Shown: positions 1 through 8,996 of the stretch, one piece after another
How the letters are laid out: the number at the start of each line of letters is the position of its first letter
How positions within the stretch are numbered: position 1 is the first letter of the stretch
Assembly: GCF_025822765.1 (NCBI RefSeq)
Contig: NZ_JACKUK010000006.1
Location: forward strand, 1-37,460
Length of the DNA stretch: 37,460 nt
Origin: Mycobacterium barrassiae
Lineage (GTDB): Bacteria; Actinomycetota; Actinomycetes; Mycobacteriales; Mycobacteriaceae
Direction: 5' to 3'
Notes under the pieces: generated by a model
What the model saw: only the letters and a program-made list of their open reading frames with translations
What the model was told of the DNA's origin: nothing
Databases searched by the model: none
Position numbers and translations under genes: made by a program

Positions 1-1198
1 AAGACAACACCCTGGGACAAGCCATCATCAACGAAGGAGCTGAAACGGCAAACCCCAGGATTCGCTCGCCTGACCTTGATTCGCCGGCATTGCTGTCTCG
101 TGAGACGCCAAAATTTCGCATAAATGCGGGGTCGAGGACTCGAAGCTGCCCAAGGTCGTTGTGCAACTTGGTGAGTTGGCCCTTGTCATTCCAGGCCCGA
201 TCGAGCCGATCGCGGTACTCATCGAGGAACAAGGGCTGGATCGTCTTCAGAATATTCGCTTCGGTGGTGTAGTGCTCACCGCCGTGACGCCGGGCCTCCC
301 TACTCTTGACCGTCTGGAACATGGATCCGAAGACCGCTGGCGAGATCACCGACCAGTTGAAGCTGCAAGCTTCCAGCAACGCACCGCGGAAGTCCGTCGG
401 CAGGTGTGGCAACCGCATCGGGTCCTCGAACAGCCCACCGTTGATGTAACGGAAAAAGCTGAGCGGGCTACCTGCGTCCACAGTCCGGCGATCAGCCGGA
501 GCATTGAGCACCTCGAACAGTTCGATCAGATCGGTGTGAAGAGTCTCCGGGGTGGTGTGGTTGCGCAGGTGATTCTCGAATAGGGCAGGCGGGCGCCACA
601 TGTCGGCGTCATCGCCAAAGAACAGGAACAGGAGCCGGGCGAGCAGCAGAGTGGCCTCGTCCTCACCGACACCGGCGGATTCGAGGTGGGTGTACAGCGT
701 GCCCATGAGGCGTGCGGCTGCGACCGACGCCGTTTCGGCTTCCCGATCGAACGCATCACGCATCCGATCCAGCAGCATGACGAGCGGGAGATCTTCGTCG
801 AAGTCGAGTTCGATCGCTTTGAGTCGATCGGCCAGATGAGTGGTGCGGTCACCGTTGTGGTACTGGTGGACAACGAGTTTTGCGTTGGTTGACCCCAGCT
901 GCTGCCGGCGCGGCCACCGCCACTCCTGCCGGTGCTCATCGGTGAAGATGACGAGCCGCTCCAAGTTGTCCTTGCCGACGAGGACGTCGATCTGCCGCTG
1001 CACGGGCCGGGGTGGCAGTACCGGGCAGTGCCAGATGCGTAGGCCCTTGTACCCAGCCACCTGGTTGAGGGTGTAGTCGGTTCCGTCGATCTCGAGCGTC
1101 AGCGGCGGGCGGTCGGGGTTGTCCCAGCCGAGCTCGTCGATGAACAAGGTGCGGAATTCGTGGGCGTCGACGAGGTCGAGGAATCGGTTGTCGGTCAT
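1..1198 (-). pseudogene. MmeI/type IIL-like restriction-modification enzyme, 5' part only, disrupted in SAM motif I
   Basis: Starts at ATG 1198 and overlaps the helicase stop by 4 nt (ATGA), so the two are probably translationally coupled. The readable protein is about 356 residues of an MmeI/PglX-like class I SAM-dependent DNA methyltransferase-nuclease. It has an N-terminal nuclease-like region, then a helical spacer (LFLFFGDDADMW, FRYINGGLFEDP, AVFGSMFQ) and the conserved segment RRHGGEHYTTEANILK that precedes motif I. Motif I should read DPACGxGNFL, but here LRVLDPA is followed at about position 124 by unrelated sequence (FMRNFGVSRDS), which stays open to the window edge. The SAM-binding glycine motif, catalytic NPPF/NPPY motif and target-recognition domain are therefore missing. 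Enzymes of this family usually exceed 900 residues. An insertion or recombination has most likely cut the gene, and the remaining 3' part is not in the window. Family assignment is from recognised motifs; inactivity is inferred. Confidence 0.72.
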
Positions 1199-4100
1199 TC
1201 GCGGATTCCCATGCTGGAGACGATGCGGATCGGGTCCTTGCCGCTGCGGGCGGTGACGGTGAGGTCTCCGTCGCGGTGCAACGCGGTGATCAGCGTGGCG
1301 AGTTCGTCGTTATTCGCCTGGTTGCGGACGGCGCGTCGGAGTCGGTTTTCGGCGTCCTTGGTGAGCGGGTGCTGATACAGGTCGTCGAGAGCCGCCGATG
1401 TGTCGGCGTTGTGGCTGTACAGCGTGGCGCCCAGGCGGTTCCATAGGGTTCGACGAACCCCTCGGAGTCGTCCAGCTGCCAGGGTCGGGGTGGATAGCGG
1501 GCCGCGGACCAGTGTCTCGATGAGAGAGTCGTGGTCCTCAGCTGGCTCCAGGCCGGGCTCCTCGGGGGCAGCTTCGAAGGTCTTGAGCACTTCATGCCCG
1601 GTGAGCAGTGAGGTGGTGCCGTCCGGGGTCGCGCGGCCGAACCCGTCGACTCCGGAGTCGGTGCGGACGTAGCACACCACCCCGGTGTCGTCGTCGGTCA
1701 TGCGCTTTCGGCGCGTAGCGGAGATCATGTCGGGCATCCCGGCGATCTTCGCCGCGAGATCGTCATGCCCTTCGGCCGCCTGTATCCAGTGCTGGTAGGC
1801 GAGGCTCGACGCATCGACATCGTCCCCGGAATCGTTGTCGTCGAGGGTCCCGTTGTACAGGTCGGCGATGGTCTGGATTTCGCCGTCCGAGCCGAAGAAG
1901 AGTTCGTCGGAGCCGAAGGCCTCCGCGTTGGCGTGCAGGCGTGCGCTGATGCGGCGGCGTAGGTCGATCACGTTGTCCACCGACTCGTGGAAGAACGAGT
2001 AGAGAAGGACGTTGTCCGCTTTCTGCCCGACGCGGTCGACGCGCCCTGCGCGCTGGATGAGTCGTATGATCGCCCACGGCAGGTCGTAGTTGACGACAAT
2101 GTGCGCGTCCTGCAGGTTCTGCCCCTCGCTGAGCACGTCAGTCGCAATGAGGACCCGCAGCTCCCCGTCGGGTGTGACGTCGGGTTCGTGGCCGGGCAGA
2201 GTGTTCGACTGCGGCGAGAACCGCTGCGCGATGCGCGTCGGGTTCTCGCTGTCACCGGTGGCAACGTCGACCTTGTCGATGCCCGCAGCCCGCAGCGCGG
2301 CTCCGATGTACTCGGCGGTGTCCTTGTACTCGGTGAAAACGAGGACCTTCTCGTCCAGGTGGTCGGACTGCAGCAGGTGGATGAGGGCGTCGAGCTTGGA
2401 ATCGGTCTCCGGTTTCCAATCGCCGTACAGGTTGAGCAACGCCCGAAGCGCGGTGGTGTCCTCGACCAAAGCCTCACGCAGAGCGGGGGTGAACAGCTCC
2501 GGACGGATCCACGTCAGGCCTGCCGGGTTGGTCTCCTGCAGTTGCGTGTACCGCGCCTCGGCGCTGGCCGCTGTGTCCTCGTTGTTCTCGTCGTTTGGGT
2601 CGTCATCCTCACCGAACTGGTTCTCAGTGATCGTGCCGGCGGGGATCGCCAACCCGTTGGCGATGGCGTACAGGAACAAGTCGTTGCGGGCGACGTGTCG
2701 CTTGAGCGACAGGGTGAATGAGTGCCCGCAGGATGAAAGCCGCTTGTAGAAGGTGGTGCGGACAAACCCGGCGACGTGTCCGCGGCCACGAGCCAGGTTG
2801 TCGATGAACTCCTGCTCCGCCTCGGTCGGTGCCGCGGTGGGCGATAGGTAGTTGCCGAGCTCGTAGCGGGGCAGCCGCAGCGCGGTGATGGTGTCCAGGG
2901 TGGCGTTGCCGGCCATCAACGCGGCGGGGTCGTCGTCGCCGAAGGAGTGGTCGACTGGCTTCGGGATGCGCTGCGGGAAGCGGAATCTGCTGCCGTCGAC
3001 GAATTCGAGATACTGCCCGTCAGCGTCGGTCTGCGCGAAGTTGTTCTTGATGAACGTGCGAGTTCGGCGCACCAGGTGCTCGCTCATCAGGCGTTTCCAG
3101 TCGTCCGGATCCTCGGACCGTCGGAACGCAGCCATCGTGGTTGTCTTCCCGTCGACCTTGTCGACGAGCCGGGGGTCGGCGGCGATTGCATTGACCGGGG
3201 CGATGCCCAGGTCGTCATCGTCATCGATGTATAGGCCGAGCTGGTTGGCCACGTCCTGGAAACGGATGTTGTACGGAGTGGCCGTCAGCAGCAGCGCTTT
3301 GCTGTCGTTGGCGTGAATGTAGCTCTGGATCGCCTGGTAGTCCCGGCGGGCGTCGTTGCGCAGGGTGTGGGATTCGTCAACGATGACCAGTTGGTACCGG
3401 CGCAGCGTCGGCAGGACCGCGTGGGCCATCGAGTACGGCACTACGCGGCCGTGTAGGTCGTACGCCTCGAAGTGTTCTTCCCACATCTTCACGAGGTTCT
3501 TCGGGCACACCACCAGCGGCATGTAGCCGTGCTCGTCGCGGAGCATCAACGCGACCGCAATGGCGGTCAGTGTCTTACCGAGACCGACAACGTCGCCGAG
3601 CATGGTCCCGTTGCGGGTCATGATCCGCCGGGCCAGGGTCTGCACCGCGGTGGCTTGATAGCCCAGGAGCTGCTCTCGGATCGCACTCGGCACCGAGTAC
3701 TCGGCCAATCCCTCGCGCACGTCGCGGGACAAGTCGTAGCAGACCTTCAGGAACACCTCGTATGGTCGCCTGGGCTCGCGGCGAGCCCAGGACTCGTCAA
3801 GGAGATCGAGGATGTCTGCGGTGATCGGCCGACTGAACTTATCGGCCCAGCGGTCCAAGAACCACTGCGCAAGGGTCTCGGCGGCCGTGGTGTCGAGGAC
3901 ATCGACGTTGAGCTCGTAGTTGACCGTGAGGCCGGGGCGGGTGAGATTCGACGAGCCGACGAACCCGGTGATCGGATTGTTGAGGTCCTCGCGGTGGCAG
4001 ATGTAGGTCTTGCCGTGCAGCGGTCGGCGGGTGAACACCTTGATCTCGACGGCACCAGTGGCGAGCAGTTCGCGCAGCGATTGCAGGACCGCACGGTCCG

Positions 4101-4545
4101 CCGCGGTCGGAAGACCGCGCATTAGCTGCAAGCGGAGTTGCTCGATCAGGACCGCCTTGCGTTCCCGCGCGGCGTTCGCGTCGGCATCGGATTCGTCTGC
4201 GCCTTCCAGATCCGCTTGGAGCGCGTCGAGCGTTTCCTGCTGCACTCCGGCTGTCACCATGCCGATCAGGATCCGGACGATCGGCGGATCGCCTTCGCTC
4301 CAGTTTGCGGCCTTATCGGTGACCAACTGGTCGAAGACATTCCAGCCACGCAAGTTGAAGTAGCCGACGGCGACGTCCATGGTGTTGGACACCTGGAGTG
4401 TCTTCTCCAGGTGCGATCCCAAGTCCTGTTTGATGTTGTCGAAGATCCGCGTCAACGCCTGCGCCCGCTTCCCAATGGTTCCGAAGGTCAGAGCCTTTTG
4501 TACAGCACCGCGCCGACTGTCTCCCCAGCAAACGTCAGTTTTCAA
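1195..4545 (-). CDS. Phospholipase D-like / SF2 (SNF2-type) helicase fusion protein
   Basis: A 1116-residue protein as drawn. Near residues 175-205 it has a PLD-like segment with HGKTYICHRED and FVGSSNLTRPG, a variant of the HxK...GSxN nuclease/phosphotransferase signature. An SF2 helicase core follows: Walker A GDVVGLGKT (about 315), DESH box (about 387), LLLTATPYN (about 423), and C-terminal motifs SEGQNL and QRAGRVDRVGQ (about 830). Such fusions occur beside DNA methyltransferases in restriction-like and DISARM/BREX-like defence loci, and here the next gene is an MmeI-like enzyme overlapping by 4 nt. The frame opens at TTG 4545, but recognisable homology starts only near LTRIFDN (about residue 31). 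The true start may be a downstream TTG/CTG, or the N-terminus may be altered. The partner gene is broken, so this helicase may be an orphan. Confidence 0.8.
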   Translation of the reverse strand: MKTDVCWGDSRRGAVQKALTFGTIGKRAQALTRIFDNIKQDLGSHLEKTLQVSNTMDVAVGYFNLRGWNVFDQLVTDKAANWSEGDPPIVRILIGMVTAGVQQETLDALQADLEGADESDADANAARERKAVLIEQLRLQLMRGLPTAADRAVLQSLRELLATGAVEIKVFTRRPLHGKTYICHREDLNNPITGFVGSSNLTRPGLTVNYELNVDVLDTTAAETLAQWFLDRWADKFSRPITADILDLLDESWARREPRRPYEVFLKVCYDLSRDVREGLAEYSVPSAIREQLLGYQATAVQTLARRIMTRNGTMLGDVVGLGKTLTAIAVALMLRDEHGYMPLVVCPKNLVKMWEEHFEAYDLHGRVVPYSMAHAVLPTLRRYQLVIVDESHTLRNDARRDYQAIQSYIHANDSKALLLTATPYNIRFQDVANQLGLYIDDDDDLGIAPVNAIAADPRLVDKVDGKTTTMAAFRRSEDPDDWKRLMSEHLVRRTRTFIKNNFAQTDADGQYLEFVDGSRFRFPQRIPKPVDHSFGDDDPAALMAGNATLDTITALRLPRYELGNYLSPTAAPTEAEQEFIDNLARGRGHVAGFVRTTFYKRLSSCGHSFTLSLKRHVARNDLFLYAIANGLAIPAGTITENQFGEDDDPNDENNEDTAASAEARYTQLQETNPAGLTWIRPELFTPALREALVEDTTALRALLNLYGDWKPETDSKLDALIHLLQSDHLDEKVLVFTEYKDTAEYIGAALRAAGIDKVDVATGDSENPTRIAQRFSPQSNTLPGHEPDVTPDGELRVLIATDVLSEGQNLQDAHIVVNYDLPWAIIRLIQRAGRVDRVGQKADNVLLYSFFHESVDNVIDLRRRISARLHANAEAFGSDELFFGSDGEIQTIADLYNGTLDDNDSGDDVDASSLAYQHWIQAAEGHDDLAAKIAGMPDMISATRRKRMTDDDTGVVCYVRTDSGVDGFGRATPDGTTSLLTGHEVLKTFEAAPEEPGLEPAEDHDSLIETLVRGPLSTPTLAAGRLRGVRRTLWNRLGATLYSHNADTSAALDDLYQHPLTKDAENRLRRAVRNQANNDELATLITALHRDGDLTVTARSGKDPIRIVSSMGIRE

Positions 4546-4854
4546 GACTCAGATGCGACCATCGCATCGCTGCACCGCTCATGTCTGCGGGCGACCCTTG
4601 GGATAACGAGCCCCGCGGCACCGTCCTGACAACGACGCCGGCCGCGAGCACCTTCTAAATGCAAGGACCGATGCCGCTGATTACCCTCGCAATCCTCGCA
4701 GAACAGTGTCTTGCGCAGTGCCCGATTAGGTGTGGACGCAATATCGTCCGTCGATAAGCGGCCTGCTGTACTGGCGCAGGGGTCGTATTCATTCGGGGTG
4801 AATACGCCCTCACGCTGGTCGGCATGTAGCGCCGGGTATTGCTCTGTTCGCTTC
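4546..4854. other. Non-coding spacer between helicase and mmpL-like gene
   Basis: No convincing gene on either strand. The spacer holds the upstream region of the helicase gene, the left copy of a diverged direct repeat (about 4741-4803), and the 3' flank of the mmpL-like gene. It marks the border between the defence-type fragment and the lipid/xenobiotic module. Confidence 0.5.
4741..4803 (+). repeat. Diverged direct repeat, left copy (pairs with 17377-17440)
   Basis: Shares with the right copy the blocks ATATCGTCCGTCG, TAAG, GGGGTCG and GGGGTGAAT, in the same order and near-identical spacing (one 1-nt gap). The two copies lie in the same orientation about 12.6 kb apart. They bracket the cluster of exporter, TetR regulators, P450, thioesterases and LLM oxidoreductase. 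They could be remnants of attachment or target sites, or of a repeated mobile-element end. The alignment was done by eye. Confidence 0.55.
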
Positions 4855-7800
4855 TCACCTCTCCTGGACCAGCACGTGAGGTGCGTCCTTCATGCCTCCT
4901 GCGTTGGTCTGACCACGTCGCGGGTTTGTTGCTTTGGTGGGCCACCAGCTGGCTTCGCGTAGGAGTGTGGCGATGGCGGGCACGGTGAGGGTGCGCACGA
5001 GGAAGGTGTCGAGCAGCAGCCCGAAGCCGATGATGAGGCCGGCTTGGATCATGATGGCGACTGAGCCGACCATGAGGCCGAACATGCTGGCGGCGAATAT
5101 CAGGCCAGCGGAGGTGATGACGGCTCCGGTGTTTGCCACGGTGCGCAGGACGCCGACGCGGATGTTGGTTCCGGATTCTTCGCGGAGCCGTGAGACGAGC
5201 AGCATGTTGTAGTCGGCGCCGACGGCGACGAGGATGATGAACGCCAGCAGCGGTACGGGCCAGGCGATTTCGTGGCCCAGTCCCCATTGGAAGACCACAA
5301 CGCCGATGCCGAGCGAGGCGAGGTAGTTCAGCACGACGGTGCCTAGTAGGTAGAGGGGTGCCAGGAGTGCGCGCAGCAGTAGGACCAGGATGACGCCGAC
5401 GATGATTATGGTGGCGATGGCCAGTTGTGCGAAGTCGGCCCATAGGAGTCGTTGGATATCGGAGTTGACGGCGGGGAAGCCGGCGACGGACACGGTGGCG
5501 TCGGCGAGTGACGTGTTGGGTCGTGCGGTGTTGGCGGTGTCGGTGATGCGGCTGGCGAGGTCCATCGCTTCAACGCTGTATGGGTCGTGGCTGCTTTCGA
5601 TCATGAACCGCGCTGTTTTGCCGTCCGGTGAGAGGAATTGTTCGGCGACGTCGGTGAATTGCCGGTTCTCGAATGCGTTGGCGGGCAGGTAGAAACCGCT
5701 CGAGGAGTCGGAGTCGGCCGCTGCGCGTGAAGAGTTTTGCAGTTGGGTGGCGATCTGGCTCATGCCGGACAGCATTTCGATGTTGCTGTCGGCGAGGGTG
5801 CGGACGCCGGTGGCGAGTGCTTGGGCGCCGGAGGCCAGCTGTCCGATTCCGTCCTGCAATCGGCGGAGGTTGGTGGCGAGGTCGGCGGGGTCACCGAGGG
5901 CTCCGAATGCCTTGTCCAGCGAGGCGACTGCGTTTTGGACGTTGGCGAGGGTGCCACCGACTGTGGCATTGGTGGCGGGATCGTAGCGGTCCCCGAGGTC
6001 GGCGATCTGGGTGAAGAATCCGCTGTCGCGCAGAGTGACCAGGATCTTCACCTGGTCGCGGATTTGGGCGCATTGCGGGGTGGTGGCACACCACGGTGAG
6101 GTGTTGAGGGCGCCGACGAGTGGGTCGAGCTGGGTGATTGCGTTTTGGGCTTGGTTGGCCAGCGGTCGTAGTCCTGGGCCGGATTGGATGGCTTGGTCGA
6201 CGGCGGGGGCAGTGGCGGAAAGCTGTTGCAGCAGTGGCCGGAATTGGTTGACCTGAGTTCCTGCGGATTGGGCTTGGGTGAGGATTCCGGCCAGTGGTGT
6301 GAGGGCGGTGCGCACGGTGCTGTCGAGTTGGGCGAGGCCGTCGGCGAGCTGGTCGGCGCCGCCGGTGAGTTTGGCGAGGTCGTCTTTGCGTGAGTTGCCC
6401 TCGGCGACCGCCCCGGCCATTTTGTCGCCGATCTGGCCGTTCTGCCAGGCCAGTTCTGCTTGGTCGAGGCGCTCTCCGGTGGGGCGGGTGACTCCGGAAA
6501 CTTTGGTGACGCCGGGGATCTGGGAGACGCGGGAGGCCATCTCGTCGAGGTCGGCCAGTCCTTTCCCGGTCCGCATGTCGGTCGGGTTTTCCACGACGAG
6601 GAATTCGCTGATGACGACGTCTTTGCGGAAGTGGCGGTCCAGCAGGTGGTAGCCCTGGTTGCTGGCTGTGGTGTCTGGTTGTCCCTTGCGGTCGTCGTAG
6701 CTGATTTTGATGGTTGCAGCGGCTGCTGATAGGGCGAGCAGGATGACCAGGCTGACGATGAGTAGTGGCACGGGACGGCGGACCACGGCGACGGCGACGC
6801 TGTTCCAGTAGCGGCGGGTGCGGTCGGGTTTGGGTTCACCGATGCCGCGTTTGGCGGCTAGCGACAGCACGGGTGGCAGCAGGGTGACGGTGGCCAGAAA
6901 TCCGAACAGCACGGCGATGGCGCACGCGGGGCCTAGGGCGGCGAAGACGCTGAGCCGCGCGAAGACCATGGCCAGGAACGCGAGTGCGACGGTGGCGGCG
7001 GAGGCGAGGATGACGCGCCCGATGCTGGCGGTGGCGTGGATGATGGCCTGATCGGCGGGTACTTGGGCGCGGCGCTGCTCGTGGTATCGGCTGATCAGGA
7101 ACACGGTGTAGTCGGTTCCGGCGCCGAGCAGGATCGCCGTCATGAAGGCGACGGTGAACTGGGAGACCGGCATGCCCATCTCGCCGAGGGCGGACAGCAC
7201 GCCGCGCCCGACTGCCAGGCTCAACCCGATTACCAGCAGCGGTAACAGCGCGGTGAACACCGACCGGTAGACGATCAGCAGGATCAGGGCGATCACGCCA
7301 GCGGTGGCGATTGAGATCAGCAGCAGGTCGTGCTCAGCGGAGGCGATCATGTCGCTGAAGGTCGCCGGTGGTCCCGTCACTTGCACGGTCGTGGTTGAGT
7401 CGGTGAACACCTCCGCGGCGATGTCGCGCACCGCGTTGACGGATTCTGCGGCCGTGGGGTCTCCGAGGGTGCCGGCGACGCCGACGGGCAGGTACCAGGC
7501 TTTGCGGTCGACGCTGACCGCCTGGGCTTCGGTAATCGGATCGGCCAGTAGGTCTTGCACCAGCAGGACGTGGTCGCCTTCGGTCTGCAACCGGCTCACG
7601 AGTTCGCCGTAGCGCTGCCGTGCAGTCGGAGTCAACCCATTGGGGTCTTCCATGGCGACAAACACCATGGTTTTCGAGCCTTCTTCGCCGAACGCGGCGC
7701 TCATGCGGTCAACCGTCTGCAAGGACGGCGCATCGCGAGGAATGAGGTCCACCGACTGTTGGCGCACCACGGTTTCCAGCTGGGGAAACAGCAGCGCGAG

Positions 7801-7977
7801 AACCACCGCGGCGCCCAGCCATACCCCGATGACCAGCGCTTTGTGCCGGAGGGTGAATCGGGCTAGCGCTGCCAACCGTTCGCTGTACTCGCGGGTGTCG
7901 GCCGGGTCGGGGGATCCGTTGGCGCGCCGACCAGAACGCGTGGCCTGGCTTGGGGAATCTGCAGTGCCGTCGGTCAC
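4855..7977 (-). CDS. MmpL-family RND transporter
   Basis: A 1040-residue integral membrane protein of the mycobacterial MmpL type, which moves lipids or small molecules across the inner membrane using proton motive force. The N-terminal membrane segment (ALVIGVWLGAAVVLALLFP) is followed by two RND halves. Each half has the Asp-Tyr pair characteristic of MmpL proton relays: GAGTDYTVFLISRYHEQ near residue 287 and VGADYNMLLVSRLREES near residue 921. Between them lies a long periplasmic region with heptad-like Leu/Ala repeats (about 430-720). Start chosen at GTG 7977, preceded by GGAGGT with a 3-nt gap; the P450 gene has the same arrangement. No mmpS-like partner is adjacent. A large perfect inverted repeat (7990-8026) lies just upstream, so a TetR-type repressor very probably controls it. 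The substrate is unknown; the surrounding thioesterases, hydrolase and P450 hint at a lipid-like or hydrophobic compound. Confidence 0.92.
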   Translation of the reverse strand: MTDGTADSPSQATRSGRRANGSPDPADTREYSERLAALARFTLRHKALVIGVWLGAAVVLALLFPQLETVVRQQSVDLIPRDAPSLQTVDRMSAAFGEEGSKTMVFVAMEDPNGLTPTARQRYGELVSRLQTEGDHVLLVQDLLADPITEAQAVSVDRKAWYLPVGVAGTLGDPTAAESVNAVRDIAAEVFTDSTTTVQVTGPPATFSDMIASAEHDLLLISIATAGVIALILLIVYRSVFTALLPLLVIGLSLAVGRGVLSALGEMGMPVSQFTVAFMTAILLGAGTDYTVFLISRYHEQRRAQVPADQAIIHATASIGRVILASAATVALAFLAMVFARLSVFAALGPACAIAVLFGFLATVTLLPPVLSLAAKRGIGEPKPDRTRRYWNSVAVAVVRRPVPLLIVSLVILLALSAAAATIKISYDDRKGQPDTTASNQGYHLLDRHFRKDVVISEFLVVENPTDMRTGKGLADLDEMASRVSQIPGVTKVSGVTRPTGERLDQAELAWQNGQIGDKMAGAVAEGNSRKDDLAKLTGGADQLADGLAQLDSTVRTALTPLAGILTQAQSAGTQVNQFRPLLQQLSATAPAVDQAIQSGPGLRPLANQAQNAITQLDPLVGALNTSPWCATTPQCAQIRDQVKILVTLRDSGFFTQIADLGDRYDPATNATVGGTLANVQNAVASLDKAFGALGDPADLATNLRRLQDGIGQLASGAQALATGVRTLADSNIEMLSGMSQIATQLQNSSRAAADSDSSSGFYLPANAFENRQFTDVAEQFLSPDGKTARFMIESSHDPYSVEAMDLASRITDTANTARPNTSLADATVSVAGFPAVNSDIQRLLWADFAQLAIATIIIVGVILVLLLRALLAPLYLLGTVVLNYLASLGIGVVVFQWGLGHEIAWPVPLLAFIILVAVGADYNMLLVSRLREESGTNIRVGVLRTVANTGAVITSAGLIFAASMFGLMVGSVAIMIQAGLIIGFGLLLDTFLVRTLTVPAIATLLREASWWPTKATNPRRGQTNAGGMKDAPHVLVQER

Positions 7978-7989
7978 TAGACCTCCACT

Positions 7990-8026
7990 GGTAGCGTAGC
8001 GATACTGTCGGTATCGCTACGCTACC
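7990..8026. promoter_or_regulatory. TetR-type operator upstream of mmpL-like gene
   Basis: Perfect inverted repeat with 16-nt arms: GGTAGCGTAGCGATAC at 7990-8005, spacer TGTCG, and its reverse complement at 8011-8026. It begins 13 bp upstream of the GTG start, overlapping the expected promoter/leader. Related sequences occur at 15060-15094 and, more weakly, at 16277-16303. The adjacent upstream gene is a TetR regulator, but the shared motif suggests the KstR-like TetR at 15086-15757 may be the true binder. Confidence 0.8.
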
Positions 8027-8250
8027 GCATGTAGTGCACGTGGTGGCGGCCGCTATCGAGTAGGCCCGCGGCCGCGGTCACAGTAGGCAGAGGAATGGTC
8101 GAACACTCAGTTGGCTTCTGGAAGCCAAGGCCGACGCTGTTCAGTCGACGACACTGGCCTTGGATGTCGTTCAGGGTCTTGCTGTTGCTGGTCCTCGACG
8201 TTGACATCGAATGCACGGACGGCCACATCGCGTAGCGGGGCCGCGGGCCG

Positions 8251-8892
8251 CTACCTGTGGGGTCGGGCTTCGGTTGTGGCCGACTGGTCCGTGTTCTGCA
8301 GCAGCACGTAATTGCCGAGGCTGCCCAGGAAACCTGCGCAGTGCTGAACGAGTTCATCGGTGGTGAACTCGAGTTCTCCGTCGAGTCGGCGGCGCAAGAC
8401 TTCGAATAGCCCTCCCACGCCCAAGGTCGAAGCCAAATGGGCAACCCCAACGGCGGAGTCGGCGATGTCGAGGTGGAGTCTGGCTTCGCGCAAGACGAGG
8501 TCGGTGAAACCCGCCATCAGTTCGCTGCGTAGCTCTCGGAGCAGCGGCTCGGTTGCAGATTCCACGAACAGGATCCGACCCAGCCGAGGGTCGTTGTCGA
8601 TCATGCTGACCAGCCTGCGGATCGGCGCGTACGCCAGCACCTCCGGTGGCTCGCCGGCATCGGGGATCGCGTCGACTATCACCTCCTGGAAGGTGGCATA
8701 GAGCTGCTGGTAGACAGCCCGCAGGAGGGCGTCTCGGCCGGAGAAGTGCTGGTAGAAGTAGCGTGACGTGACGCCTGATTCAGCGCAGACGGCAGTCACA
8801 GTGGCGGCGGCAACACCGCGCGTGCCGATCAACTCGGTTGCGGCCTCGATGAGACGGGTGCGCCGGTTCCGGTGACGCTCCTCGGCGGACAT
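8251..8892 (-). CDS. TetR/AcrR family transcriptional regulator (TetR-1)
   Basis: About 213 residues, starting at ATG 8892 (MSAEERHRNRR). The frame stays open further upstream, but the TetR N-terminal helix begins right at this Met. The HTH lies around residues 25-50 (VTAVCAESGVTSRYFYQHF), followed by a helical ligand/dimerisation domain. It is divergent from the metal-dependent hydrolase at 8997, with a dyad (8941-8962) in the 104-bp gap, so autoregulation and control of that hydrolase are likely. The mmpL-like gene lies downstream in the same direction but 270 bp away behind its own operator, so it is probably separately transcribed. The ligand is unknown. Confidence 0.9.
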   Translation of the reverse strand: MSAEERHRNRRTRLIEAATELIGTRGVAAATVTAVCAESGVTSRYFYQHFSGRDALLRAVYQQLYATFQEVIVDAIPDAGEPPEVLAYAPIRRLVSMIDNDPRLGRILFVESATEPLLRELRSELMAGFTDLVLREARLHLDIADSAVGVAHLASTLGVGGLFEVLRRRLDGELEFTTDELVQHCAGFLGSLGNYVLLQNTDQSATTEARPHR

Positions 8893-8940
8893 CCCGCTAT
8901 ACACCCGCGCCGAAACCACGTGGATAGCTTGCCATCTAAT

Positions 8941-8962
8941 TCTGACAAGGCTTAGAGTCAGA
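8941..8962. promoter_or_regulatory. Candidate operator between TetR-1 and metal-dependent hydrolase
   Basis: Dyad TCTGAC - 10 nt - GTCAGA in the intergenic region of two divergent genes, 49 bp upstream of the TetR-1 start and 34 bp upstream of the hydrolase start. Arms are only 6 bp, so the assignment rests mostly on position. Confidence 0.4.
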
Positions 8963-8996
8963 TTGCCAGCGTGCCTTTGACGAACGGGAGAACAAC

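Noticed and set aside
8022-8450. Minus-strand frame of 142 codons beside TetR-1
   Set aside because: Mostly overlaps the C-terminal part of TetR-1 in another frame; Ser/Thr/Pro-rich with no recognisable domain.
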